Shown here piece after piece: positions 18,628 to 26,933 of a stretch of 64,000 bases of DNA. The notes beneath the pieces are model-generated. The model saw only the letters and a program-made list of their open reading frames with translations. It made no database searches and was not told where the DNA came from. Source of the stretch: Bog-756 sp963776225 (lineage in GTDB: Bacteria > Actinomycetota > Acidimicrobiia > Acidimicrobiales > RAAP-2). The stretch spans positions 62,001 to 126,000 of the forward strand of contig CAVZLL010000004.1 in assembly GCA_963776225.1 (NCBI GenBank), written 5' to 3'. Positions within the stretch are counted from its first letter, which is position 1. Each line of letters opens with the position of its first letter. The position numbers and the translations under genes were made by a program.

Positions 18628-19233
18628 ATGAGCGAGACGCACCCGCCCACGGTCGCCGGGTCGGACTGGGTCGAGCAGCTCACCGCGCGCCGTCCCGGAC
18701 CGCGGCCGGACGGGCCACCGCCCGGTGAACCGGCGCTCTCACAGATCCTCGAGGCTGCGACCACCGTGCCCGACCACGGCGGACTGCGGCCCTGGCGCTT
18801 CACGGTGGTGTCCGGTGAGGGCAGGGAGCGCTTCGGGCAGGCGCTGGTCGACGGGCTGGTGGGGGAGCGGGGATCCGGGCTCCCCGAAACGGTGGTGGCA
18901 AAGATGCGGGGCAAGGCTTTCGCCGCCCCCTGCGTGATCGTGCTGATCGCCTCTCCGGATCCGACGTCCAACGTGCCGGTCTGGGAGCAGGTGGCGTCTG
19001 CCTCGTGCACCGGCTATGCGATGGTCCTGGCGGCCACGGCGCTCGGATTCGGCGCAGTCTGGAAGAGTGCGGCGGTCCTGGACGCCCCTCCGGTCCGGGA
19101 GCTGTTCGGGCTCGGCTCCGAGGAACGGCTCCTCGGCTGGGTCAACATCGGGGCGCCCGAGGGGCCGGCCAGGCGGGTCGTGTCGGAACCGGGCCCCGAC
19201 CTCGCTGGGCGGGTCAGCCGGCTCGACCACTGA
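18628..19233 (+). CDS. Nitroreductase family protein (YdjA-like)
   Basis: FMN-dependent NAD(P)H oxidoreductase fold. The 201 residues have the substrate-side motif VPDHGGLRPWRF, used by YdjA-type nitroreductases to bind FMN phosphate. GYAMVLAATALGFGAVWKS and LLGWVNIGAPEGPA are the conserved later helix and strand. The natural substrate cannot be inferred. It lies 36 bp after the HtrA-like gene and probably has its own promoter. Confidence 0.88.
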   Translation: MSETHPPTVAGSDWVEQLTARRPGPRPDGPPPGEPALSQILEAATTVPDHGGLRPWRFTVVSGEGRERFGQALVDGLVGERGSGLPETVVAKMRGKAFAAPCVIVLIASPDPTSNVPVWEQVASASCTGYAMVLAATALGFGAVWKSAAVLDAPPVRELFGLGSEERLLGWVNIGAPEGPARRVVSEPGPDLAGRVSRLDH

Positions 19234-19260
19234 GTCCCTGCCGGGGGCCGGTCCGGAGGG

Positions 19261-19512
19261 CTACCAACCCCAGCGGGCCAAAGGAGGGCCCAGCCCGGAC
19301 TCCTCGGCGCACACGCCGCAGAGGTCCATCCGCCGCGCGCCCGGCCGGTCGGAGGCGGCGACCCGCCGCCATCCGTACCGCCGCGCCTCTTCGAGGCAGG
19401 CGGATTCCGACCAGCGCGGGGCGGTACGGGCACCACAGCGCCCACAGGTACGGAAGTACGCTTCGTCGTCGTAGAGGTCCTCGAACGAGACCTCGTCCGG
19501 ATCGTGGTCCAT
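19261..19512 (-). CDS. Small zinc-ribbon-type protein
   Basis: An 83-residue acidic protein with two cysteine pairs, CGRCG and CGVC, separated by about 40 residues, typical of a zinc-binding fold. The acidic N-terminus reads MDHDPDEVSFEDLYDDEAYF. I do not recognise a named family. It is convergent with the nitroreductase gene, with 27 bp between them. The regular cysteine spacing and codon use support a real gene. Confidence 0.5.
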   Translation of the reverse strand: MDHDPDEVSFEDLYDDEAYFRTCGRCGARTAPRWSESACLEEARRYGWRRVAASDRPGARRMDLCGVCAEESGLGPPLARWGW

Positions 19513-19814
19513 GGTGGCTGCTCCGTCCCGAGGATACCGTCGGCGGATCCCGCCGGAACCTGTTTCTCCGGGAGCCGTCGGTCCGCCTCCCGTCGCGACG
19601 CCCAGGCCCCGGTTGCCCCTCGGATCGGCGCCCATCGCCGGGCGGGTGGCCCCGGGGGTGCAGGGTCGACGCCGTCTGTGGGCTGAGCCAAACCGCCGAT
19701 AAGCGATATTATGTCAAGTACTGCGCCCTGACCTCCTCCACTACCAACTCATTTTCGACAGCCGAGTCAGAGCTTCTCGACGGTCCGGAGATCAATGGCC
19801 CAGCGGTGGGCACC
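19513..19814. other. Non-coding gap with AT-rich recombination-like motif
   Basis: No gene is seen. GC content drops from about 19695 onward. ATTATGTCAAGT at 19708-19719, preceded by CCGATAAGCGAT, stands out in this GC-rich genome and recurs exactly at 21572-21583 on the other side of the ASST-like gene. Confidence 0.4.
19708..19719. repeat. 12-bp direct repeat, left copy
   Basis: ATTATGTCAAGT is identical to 21572-21583 and in the same orientation; CTG also follows one base later in both copies. The pair flanks the minus-strand ASST-like gene. Confidence 0.45.
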
Positions 19815-21299
19815 TCACAACTTGAGGGGCGGGTATTGAGCGTCCATGCCCCGGCTCAGGGGCGCTGCGGTGGTCGGCACCACGGCCACCCGGTACGTGA
19901 CATACGGAGCGAAGTTGATCTGGATCACGGGTGATCCGGAAGGTGTGAGCTCGGTGACGTAGTTCGATTGACCCCAGTAGATGGCCCAATCCCCCGTGCC
20001 GAGCTTGGCGACACTGCCACAGCAGGCTGAGGGACCGGGGTGAGATCCATCCGTCACGGCCTCGACGATCGTCGCCGTCTTGGTCAAGGCGTCGATCTGG
20101 AAGCGCAGCGCCCTGGACGCGTGTCCGGTCTCCTGAGTGGCGTTGTCGTGCACGGTGAGGGTTCCACCAAGCTGGTAACGGGCGTCGTGCTGGCCGGAGA
20201 AGACCTGTGGATAGGTATTGCCGACAACGGTGAGGCTCTGGGGGGTCGGCGTGCCGCCCAGCTTCCAGACGATGTTGCCGGTGGTCATGTTGATGTTGTA
20301 CACCGCGTCCAGCTCCCGGGCGCTCATGATGATCTGGTTCCCGATCTCCTGGACGGAGTTCATGTGGATGACGTCGGGGACCTGGCTGTGCCAGTTGGCG
20401 TTCTCGGCGGCCACGTTGATGTGCGCGATGGTGCTCCAGCTCCAGACGATCGAGCCGGCCGGATTGAGCTCGACGATCACGCAGTCGAGGACCGGCTGGG
20501 TCGTGGACAGCCCCCACGAGGAGAGGTCGAGAGTCGAGCTCTGGTACTGGATGCCGAGGAAGTCGCCGTTGGGGAGCACCTGGAAGTCGTGCAGGTCGAG
20601 ACCGGTGCCCGCCGACGGGTTGCCAACCGCCGTCTGCACGGCTCCTGCCAGGTTCCGGATGGTGTATGTCCCCTCATCGGGCCCGGCACTCGGATTGTCC
20701 AGCCACCAGCCGATCTCGTTCTGTCCGTAGAACGCGGCATTGATCGGAGAGCTCGGGTTGTCGTACCACCAGACGGGCACCCCGCGGTTGTCGAATGCGG
20801 CCACGTAGTGGGTGGGATCCTTGACCGCTCCGGTTGGTGCGAGCCCGACCAGATAGCCGTGTGCCTGAGGACTGCCTTCGACGAGTGAACGGTAGTTGGG
20901 GAAATCGCCCGGCAGACAGCGGATGGTGTACGCGTGTCCGCCCCCGTCGACGTAGACGGCCCGGTTCGGCGTGAGCGTCAGCTTGAGGCTCACCGGTTCG
21001 TTGAGGGACTTGCCGCCGACGGTCACCGTCCCTGCTCCAATGGAAGAGAGGGTCGTGGTCGGGTGGCCCGCGCAGCGCACCGCGTAGTCGGAGGTGGTCG
21101 TCGCGAACGTGGGAGTAAGGGGCGGGTTCGTCGTAATGGAGAATTGCGTCGATGCCGAGGCCGGGGGGGCTGACCCACCCACTGCGACGAGCGCGAGGAA
21201 CAGCGGGAGGGGACCCAGCCACCGGTAGCTCCCGGATCGAGATCGATGGGCGCAGAACGAGGCGCGGCGACCCACTCTCGAGCCCTGAGTCAATCCCAC
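19815..21299 (-). CDS. Secreted arylsulfotransferase-like (ASST family) protein, paralogue 1
   Basis: ASST enzymes move a sulfate group between phenols without PAPS; the family is a beta propeller. GTG at 21299, preceded by GGAGG, gives 494 residues, equal to the paralogues near 41-44 kb. A Sec signal peptide ends near ASAS. Family-type motifs are LDLHDFQVLPNGDFLG, IHMNSVQEIGNQIIMSAREL, TGNIVWKLGGTP and FSGQHDAR, then the late CCGS element. Substrate and true activity are unknown. The gene is flanked by 12-bp direct repeats and separated from its tandem relatives by 18 kb. Confidence 0.82.
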   Translation of the reverse strand: MGLTQGSRVGRRASFCAHRSRSGSYRWLGPLPLFLALVAVGGSAPPASASTQFSITTNPPLTPTFATTTSDYAVRCAGHPTTTLSSIGAGTVTVGGKSLNEPVSLKLTLTPNRAVYVDGGGHAYTIRCLPGDFPNYRSLVEGSPQAHGYLVGLAPTGAVKDPTHYVAAFDNRGVPVWWYDNPSSPINAAFYGQNEIGWWLDNPSAGPDEGTYTIRNLAGAVQTAVGNPSAGTGLDLHDFQVLPNGDFLGIQYQSSTLDLSSWGLSTTQPVLDCVIVELNPAGSIVWSWSTIAHINVAAENANWHSQVPDVIHMNSVQEIGNQIIMSARELDAVYNINMTTGNIVWKLGGTPTPQSLTVVGNTYPQVFSGQHDARYQLGGTLTVHDNATQETGHASRALRFQIDALTKTATIVEAVTDGSHPGPSACCGSVAKLGTGDWAIYWGQSNYVTELTPSGSPVIQINFAPYVTYRVAVVPTTAAPLSRGMDAQYPPLKL

Positions 21300-21740
21300 G
21301 ACTACCCCGCCTCCGTTATCGCCTGTGCTGCTGACCTCAGGCCAAAGCCCCACCAGCATGCCGCTGGGACCAAGCGCGGGTCATCGTCATATCTGACGAA
21401 CTTATCTGCAATGGTCCCAGGTGCACGATTGAGGCCACCAGAGGATCATGTCGATCCTGGTGCAATCCCCCACGTCGAGCCCCTGTCTGCTGCCGAGCGT
21501 CGGTCCGGTGACGCCCGCATGTCGGACCCGATGCAAAGGCCCGAGGTTGAGAAATGCTCGATGAGAAGGCAATTATGTCAAGTTCTGTCCTCAGCAGGGC
21601 GATCGGGTCGGGCCCTCAAGGTGCAGGCTGCTCGAGTCGATAGTCAACTGCCTCGGCGTATACGGCGGCGCGCCCACGCCTACCGGGTCGAGGCCACAGG
21701 GACGACGACGACAGCGAGTACGCCTCATGACGTGTGAACG
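21300..21740. other. Non-coding gap between divergent ASST-like and EAL genes
   Basis: 441 bp with no supported gene. It should hold promoters for both flanking genes. The only distinct element seen is the repeat ATTATGTCAAGT at 21572-21583. Confidence 0.35.
21572..21583. repeat. 12-bp direct repeat, right copy
   Basis: Identical to 19708-19719. It lies 273 bp upstream of the ASST-like gene start. Confidence 0.45.
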
Positions 21741-22904
21741 ATGAGAGGGTCCACCCCGACCAGCGGCGACCTCTTCATCCCGAAGAGGGGCAAGCTCGCC
21801 CGGGGAGTCGGAATGCTCGTTCCCCCCTCGCGGCGTCCGAAGAACGGCAAGCGGACGGTCGACGTGCGCGATCTCGACGCCCGGCGCATGGAGGAGTCCC
21901 GGGAGCGCCAGGAGGAGCGGAAGGAGCTGATCCGTTCCACCATCGTCAACCGGACCTTCGAGACCTACTTCCAGCCCATCGTCGATCTGCGCAGTCAGCA
22001 ACCGGTCGGGGCCGAAGCACTCTCCCGCTTCGCCCATCTGCCGGTGCGATCCCCGGACGCCTGGTTCGCGGAGGCGGCGTCGGTGGGCCTCGGCGTGGAG
22101 CTCGAGCTGGCCGCGCTCGAGATGGCCATCGGGCAGCTCCGCCACCTCCCGGCGAACCTCTACCTCTCGGTCAACGCATCGGTCCCGACCCTGATGTCAG
22201 AGGAGTTCCAGGCGATCATCGGCGGGGTCCCGGCCGAGCGGATCGTCATCGAGCTGACCGAGCATGCCGAGGTCGCCGACTACGACAAGCTGGACCAGAG
22301 CATCAAGGGCATCCGATCGAGGGGAACAAGGCTCGCGGTCGACGACGCGGGTTCCGGCTATTCCAGCCTCCAGCACATCCTCAACCTGCAGCCCGACGTC
22401 ATCAAGCTCGACATCGGATTGACCCGGGGAATCGACCGGGACCCGGCCCGCCTGGCCCTGGGTCGTGCGCTGCTCAAGTTCGGGTTCGACGCCTACCGGG
22501 CCTCGATCGTCGCCGAAGGCATCGAGACCGTGGGCGAGTACGAGACCCTGCGGTCGTTGGGGTGCCCGGCCGGCCAGGGCTTCTACCTGGGTCGACCGAG
22601 CCGGCTCGCCCTCCAGCAGCTTGCCCCGATCGCCCCGATGCCACTCCTCTCCGTGCCCGGCCGAGCGGTGCGGTCCGGGACCCCGAGGAACGGGTCGGGG
22701 TCGACGGATACGACGAATCAATCGGTGGACGAGTCTCCGAGCGGGACGACGGACGGCACCGCGGCGACCGCCGCACCGGTCAGGACCCGCACCCTGACGA
22801 TCGAACCGGACGACACGGGGCACGTCGAAGGGGACGCGCCGGAGGTCGACGCGGAGGGGCACGCCGAAGAACCGGAGAGCCGGCTTCTCTACCGTCGGGC
22901 GTGA
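21741..22904 (+). CDS. EAL-domain cyclic-di-GMP phosphodiesterase
   Basis: Hydrolyses the second messenger c-di-GMP. The 387 residues have a basic N-terminus, an Arg/Glu-rich helix (about 47-65) and an EAL domain (about 72-292). Metal and catalytic residues are all visible: Glu92 in EAL, Asn145 (SVNAS), Glu171 (IELTEH), Asp201/Asp202 (DDAGSGYSS), Lys222 (IKLD), and Glu259/Glu262 (AEGIET). An active enzyme is therefore expected. The tail of about 95 residues is disordered and acidic. No membrane or sensory domain is present, so it acts in the cytoplasm. The start has no clear ribosome-binding site. Confidence 0.92.
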   Translation: MRGSTPTSGDLFIPKRGKLARGVGMLVPPSRRPKNGKRTVDVRDLDARRMEESRERQEERKELIRSTIVNRTFETYFQPIVDLRSQQPVGAEALSRFAHLPVRSPDAWFAEAASVGLGVELELAALEMAIGQLRHLPANLYLSVNASVPTLMSEEFQAIIGGVPAERIVIELTEHAEVADYDKLDQSIKGIRSRGTRLAVDDAGSGYSSLQHILNLQPDVIKLDIGLTRGIDRDPARLALGRALLKFGFDAYRASIVAEGIETVGEYETLRSLGCPAGQGFYLGRPSRLALQQLAPIAPMPLLSVPGRAVRSGTPRNGSGSTDTTNQSVDESPSGTTDGTAATAAPVRTRTLTIEPDDTGHVEGDAPEVDAEGHAEEPESRLLYRRA

Positions 22905-22910
22905 ACCCGC

Positions 22911-22945
22911 CTGTCGGGGCGGCCCCGGTTGGGCCGCCCCGACAG
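22911..22945. terminator. Bidirectional hairpin terminator
   Basis: A perfect 15-bp stem (22911-22925 with 22931-22945) closes a 5-nt loop between two convergent genes. It lacks a long T tract, but its position 6 bp after one stop and 9 bp after the other fits a shared terminator. Confidence 0.75.
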
Positions 22946-22954
22946 CTCAGGAGG

Positions 22955-25330
22955 TCAGGAGGCCATCCCGACGATCGGCTTGTTGAGGGTGATCGCCCCG
23001 GTCGAGCCGAAGAATTTGGCGTCCCCGTAGGAGAAGATCCCCCCGTCGGAGGCGACCAGCCAGTAGCCCTTGCCGTCGAAGGTGCTGCTCATCCCCACGA
23101 TCGGCCTGTTGAGGGTGATCGCCCCGGTCGAGCCGAAGTAGCCGGCGTCCCCGAAGGAGAAGATCCCCCCGTCGGAGGCGACCAGCCAGTAGCCATTGCC
23201 GTCCGGGGCGCTGCTCATCCCGACGATCGGCTTGTTGAGGGTGATCGCCCCGGTCGAGCCGTGGTAGCCGGCGTCCCCGAAGGAGAAGATCCCCCCGTCG
23301 GAGGCGACCAGCCAGTAGCCCTTCCCGTCCGGGGTGCTGCTCATCCCCACGATCGGCTCGTTGAGGGTGATCGCCCCGGTCGAGCCGTGGTAGCCGGCGT
23401 CCCCGAAGGAGAAGATCCCCCCGTCGGAGGCGACCAGCCAGTAGCCCTTCCCGTCCGGGGTGCTGCTCATCCCCACGATCGGCTTGTTGAGGGTGATCGC
23501 CCCGGTGGAGCCGTAGAACTTGGCGCCCCCGTAGGCGAAGATGCCGCCGTCGGAGGCGACCAGCCAGTACCCCTTCCCGTCCGGGGTGCTGCTCATCCCC
23601 ACGATCGGCTTGTTGAGGGTGATCGCCCCGGTCGAGCCGTAGAAGCCGGCGGTGCTCCCGTAGGAGAAGATCCCCCCGTCGGAGGCGACCAGCCAGTAGC
23701 CCTTCGATCCGGACGCCACCGCCCCGTTGGTGGTGCACGACTTGGAGTAGCTGCCTATCCATCCGAGCGAGAGGCTCAGGCTCTTGGCCGCGCTCTTGTC
23801 ACCCTGGATGGTGACCACGAACTGGGACAGCGGGATCGAGCTGGTGAGGGCGAGCGATGAGAGGTCGACCTTGCCGTTCGCGTCCACCGATTCGGTCGGC
23901 ACCCCAGCGAGCGGTGCTCCGGACTTCGATTCGAACCCGACGGTGGCGGACGTGTAGTTGGACCGTGCCGGTTGGGTGATCTGGAGCGAGGTGTACTGGT
24001 GCGGGGTGCACACCGCGGCCGAGGCAACGATGGAAGCCACCGGCACGGTGACCGGACCCGTCGGGCAGGGACCGCCGGTGCTCGCGTCGAAGTTCTGGAT
24101 CTGCGAGGCGCCGCTGGCTGAGTTGACCCACAGGCAGGTCGTACGCACCGGGTCCGGATTGACGGTGTAGAGGCTGGACAGCCCCGAGAGGGTCTTCGGG
24201 AAGTTCGCGCACGACGACGACGTGGCATAGTCGTAACAGCCGACTTGACCCGATGTGCCGTTGGAGACGTAGACGCTGCTCCCGATGGTGACCGCCGGGC
24301 CGTTGGAACTGTCGTTGCCTCCGACTGCGGTCGCCATCCCGGACGGTGTGGTGACGAGCCCAGCGGTTGTCGAGCTGTAGCAGGGGTTCCCGGTCACCGG
24401 GAGGCAGAATCCGGTCGGGGTGCCAGAAGCACTCAACAAGGGGAAGGGAGACCCGGCGATCGCCGGGACGACGACGTAGAAGGCCCCACCCCCCCAACAT
24501 GGTGTGTGAGTCGAGGCGTCGAAGCAGGTGAGAAAGGTGTTGGTCGAGCCCACGACCTGGATGATCACATCGGTCCCGGTGGAGCCCAGCGGAATCGAGT
24601 TCGTAAAGGCCGCGACCGTCTGGCCGTTGAGGTGGACTTGGAAGGTGGCTCCGGCGGTGCACGGTGCGCCGAGGGCGACGTCGAAACAGAGCAGGTGGTT
24701 CTGGGTACCCGTTCCTCCGCTCCCGCCGACCTCGTTGAAGGAGTACCACTCGTTGCCGATCCGCACCGGCGCCGAAAGACCCGCGAATCCGCCCGCGTCG
24801 AGGGGTGCATCGCCAGTCGCGGAGAGTTGGGTGAACCCGCAGAACATCTGGTCCGAGGTGGCCGACGCCGGCTGAGTGGTGTCGATGCAGACCACGCCTG
24901 CGGTGTGGTCCAGCTTGTGGACCGCGTAGACGTAGAGATGACCGGTAGTGGGGTCGAGCACGAGACCTGGGGCGATCGACGTGGCGAAGTGGCTGCCCAA
25001 GTCGGTCACGGTCTTCGGCCCACCCCAGCACGCCGAGGCATCGGAGAGCTGGTGACAGTCGACCTGGAGGGTGGACTGGCTGTTGAGGACGTTGAACACC
25101 TGGGTGGTGCTCACCGCGGTCGCCCACCCGGGCCCACCGGATGCGCTGGCGAATTGGGACGGCAGCGGGACCGGCGTTGTGCCGGACCCGACGTACGTCG
25201 TCGAGGCCGCGCCGGCGTTCTCTTGGCCTGCGAGAGCCGCTGTGAGCATGAGGCCACAGCCGAGGGCGAGTGCGCACAGGACGCGCACAGCGCGGCCTGC
25301 CGCATCGGAACGGGTGGGGGAAGTGTGCAC
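22955..25330 (-). CDS. Large secreted protein with six 42-residue YWLVASDGGIF repeats
   Basis: About 791 residues from GTG 25330. A Sec signal peptide (VRVLCALALGCGLMLTAALA) precedes a Ser/Thr/Gly-rich domain with scattered cysteine pairs. Residues about 540-790 hold six repeats of exactly 126 bp, each carrying GKGYWLVASDGGIF, then a FSFGDAGY-type turn and TGAITLNKPIVGMSS. Such repeats are common in secreted Acidimicrobiia proteins and probably form a beta propeller. No enzyme motif is seen, so an adhesin or cell-surface role is a guess. The frame extends further upstream, but the signal peptide fixes the start near 25330. Confidence 0.8.
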   Translation of the reverse strand: MHTSPTRSDAAGRAVRVLCALALGCGLMLTAALAGQENAGAASTTYVGSGTTPVPLPSQFASASGGPGWATAVSTTQVFNVLNSQSTLQVDCHQLSDASACWGGPKTVTDLGSHFATSIAPGLVLDPTTGHLYVYAVHKLDHTAGVVCIDTTQPASATSDQMFCGFTQLSATGDAPLDAGGFAGLSAPVRIGNEWYSFNEVGGSGGTGTQNHLLCFDVALGAPCTAGATFQVHLNGQTVAAFTNSIPLGSTGTDVIIQVVGSTNTFLTCFDASTHTPCWGGGAFYVVVPAIAGSPFPLLSASGTPTGFCLPVTGNPCYSSTTAGLVTTPSGMATAVGGNDSSNGPAVTIGSSVYVSNGTSGQVGCYDYATSSSCANFPKTLSGLSSLYTVNPDPVRTTCLWVNSASGASQIQNFDASTGGPCPTGPVTVPVASIVASAAVCTPHQYTSLQITQPARSNYTSATVGFESKSGAPLAGVPTESVDANGKVDLSSLALTSSIPLSQFVVTIQGDKSAAKSLSLSLGWIGSYSKSCTTNGAVASGSKGYWLVASDGGIFSYGSTAGFYGSTGAITLNKPIVGMSSTPDGKGYWLVASDGGIFAYGGAKFYGSTGAITLNKPIVGMSSTPDGKGYWLVASDGGIFSFGDAGYHGSTGAITLNEPIVGMSSTPDGKGYWLVASDGGIFSFGDAGYHGSTGAITLNKPIVGMSSAPDGNGYWLVASDGGIFSFGDAGYFGSTGAITLNRPIVGMSSTFDGKGYWLVASDGGIFSYGDAKFFGSTGAITLNKPIVGMAS
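22972..23727 (-). repeat. Six tandem 126-bp repeats
   Basis: The unit boundary CGATCGG recurs at 22972, 23098, 23224, 23350, 23476 and 23602, always 126 bp apart. Copies differ at only a few positions, with the internal pair at 23224-23475 almost identical. This suggests recent expansion or ongoing homogenisation. Confidence 0.85.
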
Positions 25331-25619
25331 GTCAGTCTCGATTCTCTTCGGGCTGTTCAACCGACCGTGCGGTCCGCGACCGCACACCGAAGGGACACAA
25401 CGCGCGTGAACCGAGCCAACCGACCCCATGCGCCCCACGACCCCTCGTTCGGCGAAGTCCGCAATGCTGCGAACCCAGGTCACGTTACCCCTCTCTGTGA
25501 CATACGGAAAGGGTGCGTGACGGAGAGTGTTTATACCATCACTCCTGGTGAGCGTGTAGGTCTGTTCCTCGAGGACCCCCTCCCTCGGCTGCCGCACGGG
25601 CGCGGGCGTAGTATCGGCG
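25331..25619. other. Divergent intergenic region
   Basis: 289 bp between the repeat protein (minus) and the aldolase (plus). It contains the aldolase -10 hexamer at 25609-25614. No gene is supported. Confidence 0.3.
25609..25614 (+). promoter_or_regulatory. -10 hexamer TAGTAT upstream of class II aldolase
   Basis: TAGTAT ends 5 nt before the GTG at 25620, which supports that start and a leaderless transcript. Confidence 0.45.
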
Positions 25620-26444
25620 GTGCACCAGTCGATGACGCATCCAGCGGTCGCTGCCGACCAGCCCGACCAGGAGGTCCCCGTGCCAGACAACGCGACGTTC
25701 CCGCCGAAGATGGTGTTCGAGTCAGCCGAGGACGAGCGGCTCCACCGCAAGCAGCGGCTGGCCGCGGCCTTCCGGCTCTTCTCCAAGTTCGGGTTCGACG
25801 AAGGAGTCGCCGGCCACATCACCGCACGTGATCCGGAGCGCCTGGACCATTTCTGGGTCAACCCGCTCGGCATGCACTTCGGCCACATCACGGCGTCCGA
25901 CCTCATCCTGGTCAACGACAAGGGTGAGGTGGTCGAAGGCGATCGACCGGTCAACGCCGCGGCCTTCGCCATCCACTCACAGATCCACGCGGCGCGACCG
26001 GATGTGATCGCCGCCGCCCACGCCCATTCGGTCTACGGCAAGACCTGGTCTGCGCTCGGCCGGACGTTGGACCCGATCACCCAGGACGTCTGCGCCTTCT
26101 TCGAGGACCATGCCGTCTTCGACGACTACACCGGCGTGGTGCTCGACGTCGAAGAGGGCAAGCGCATCGCCCATGCCCTCGCGGACAACAAGGCGGCGAT
26201 CCTGCGCAATCACGGGCTCCTGACGGTCGGGCACTCGGTCGACGAGGCGGCCTGGTGGTTCATCACCATGGAGCGGTCCTGCCAGGCCCAGCTGATGGCC
26301 TCCGCCGCGGGGACGCCGATCCTCATCGATCCCGAGATGGCCAGGCTCACCGGCGGACAGGTCGGATCGCACCTGGCCGGCTGGTTCAGCTTCCAGCCGC
26401 TCTTCGACCGCATCGTCCGGGAGCAGCCCGACCTGCTCGGCTGA
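25620..26444 (+). CDS. Class II aldolase/adducin family protein
   Basis: Zinc-dependent family of fuculose-phosphate aldolases, ribulose-5-phosphate epimerases and related lyases. The 274 residues include GFDEGVAGHITARDP (substrate loop), the zinc ligands HAH in AAAHAHSVYGK, and a third histidine in RNHGLL. Length and motifs match the longer members that act on non-phosphorylated substrates, but the substrate is not known. The GTG at 25620 is preferred because of the promoter; an ATG at 25632 is possible. It ends 3 bp from the convergent DDN-type gene. Confidence 0.88.
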   Translation: MHQSMTHPAVAADQPDQEVPVPDNATFPPKMVFESAEDERLHRKQRLAAAFRLFSKFGFDEGVAGHITARDPERLDHFWVNPLGMHFGHITASDLILVNDKGEVVEGDRPVNAAAFAIHSQIHAARPDVIAAAHAHSVYGKTWSALGRTLDPITQDVCAFFEDHAVFDDYTGVVLDVEEGKRIAHALADNKAAILRNHGLLTVGHSVDEAAWWFITMERSCQAQLMASAAGTPILIDPEMARLTGGQVGSHLAGWFSFQPLFDRIVREQPDLLG

Positions 26445-26447
26445 TCC

Positions 26448-26924
26448 TCACCCCGCACGTTCGGGGGTCAGGAGGACGATCGCGATCTCCCGACCGGTGT
26501 GACGCTGGTAGACGTCGTAGCGTCCGGCGACGTCGCGGTGGAACAGCCGGGCCATGCCGCGGTTGGCGCGGTTCACCTTGGGCCAGAGCTGGGCCCGCTC
26601 CTCCGGTGTGGCCACGCGGGCGGTTGCCGGGAACACCCGCCGGCCCACCCGGACGGTCACCTCGGGGTCGGCCTGAAGGTTGAGCAGCCACGCCGGCGGT
26701 CGGTCGCTCCCCCCGTTCGATGCGACCACCACCAGGTCACCTCGGTCGCTGCAGTAGGTGAGCCCGTGGGTACGGGGAAGACCGGTCCGACGACCGGTGG
26801 TCGTGAGCAGGAGAGCCGGTACCCGGTTGCTGTGCTTGCCCACCCGGCCGTCGGTCCGCTCGTAGACGTAGCGGTGAAACCGCAGGTAGGGATCGACGAA
26901 GCGGGTGGTGAAGATGCCGTCCAC
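26448..26924 (-). CDS. F420-dependent (DDN-type) nitroreductase family protein
   Basis: A 158-residue split-barrel protein of the deazaflavin-dependent oxidoreductase family. Signatures are LLTTTGRRTGLPRTHGL, which contacts F420 phosphate, VVVASNGGSDRPPAWLLNL and the ending HRDVAGRYDVYQRHTGREI. Members use reduced F420 to reduce quinones or nitro compounds. This points to F420 metabolism in the organism. It starts with GTG 9 bp after gcvPB, so it is probably the last gene of the glycine cleavage operon, although a functional link is not obvious. Confidence 0.88.
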   Translation of the reverse strand: MDGIFTTRFVDPYLRFHRYVYERTDGRVGKHSNRVPALLLTTTGRRTGLPRTHGLTYCSDRGDLVVVASNGGSDRPPAWLLNLQADPEVTVRVGRRVFPATARVATPEERAQLWPKVNRANRGMARLFHRDVAGRYDVYQRHTGREIAIVLLTPERAG

Positions 26925-26933
26925 CGGTCTGCC

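Noticed and set aside
22972..23727. Possible CRISPR array because of regular repeats
   Set aside because: The period is 126 bp, the repeats have no unique spacers, and they translate in frame into a 42-residue protein repeat.
21734..23860. A 708-codon open frame on the plus strand, over the EAL gene and the 126-bp repeats
   Set aside because: It overlaps the EAL gene in another frame and runs antisense through the repeat protein. Its composition is Arg/Gly/Pro-rich, as expected for a shadow frame in GC-rich DNA.
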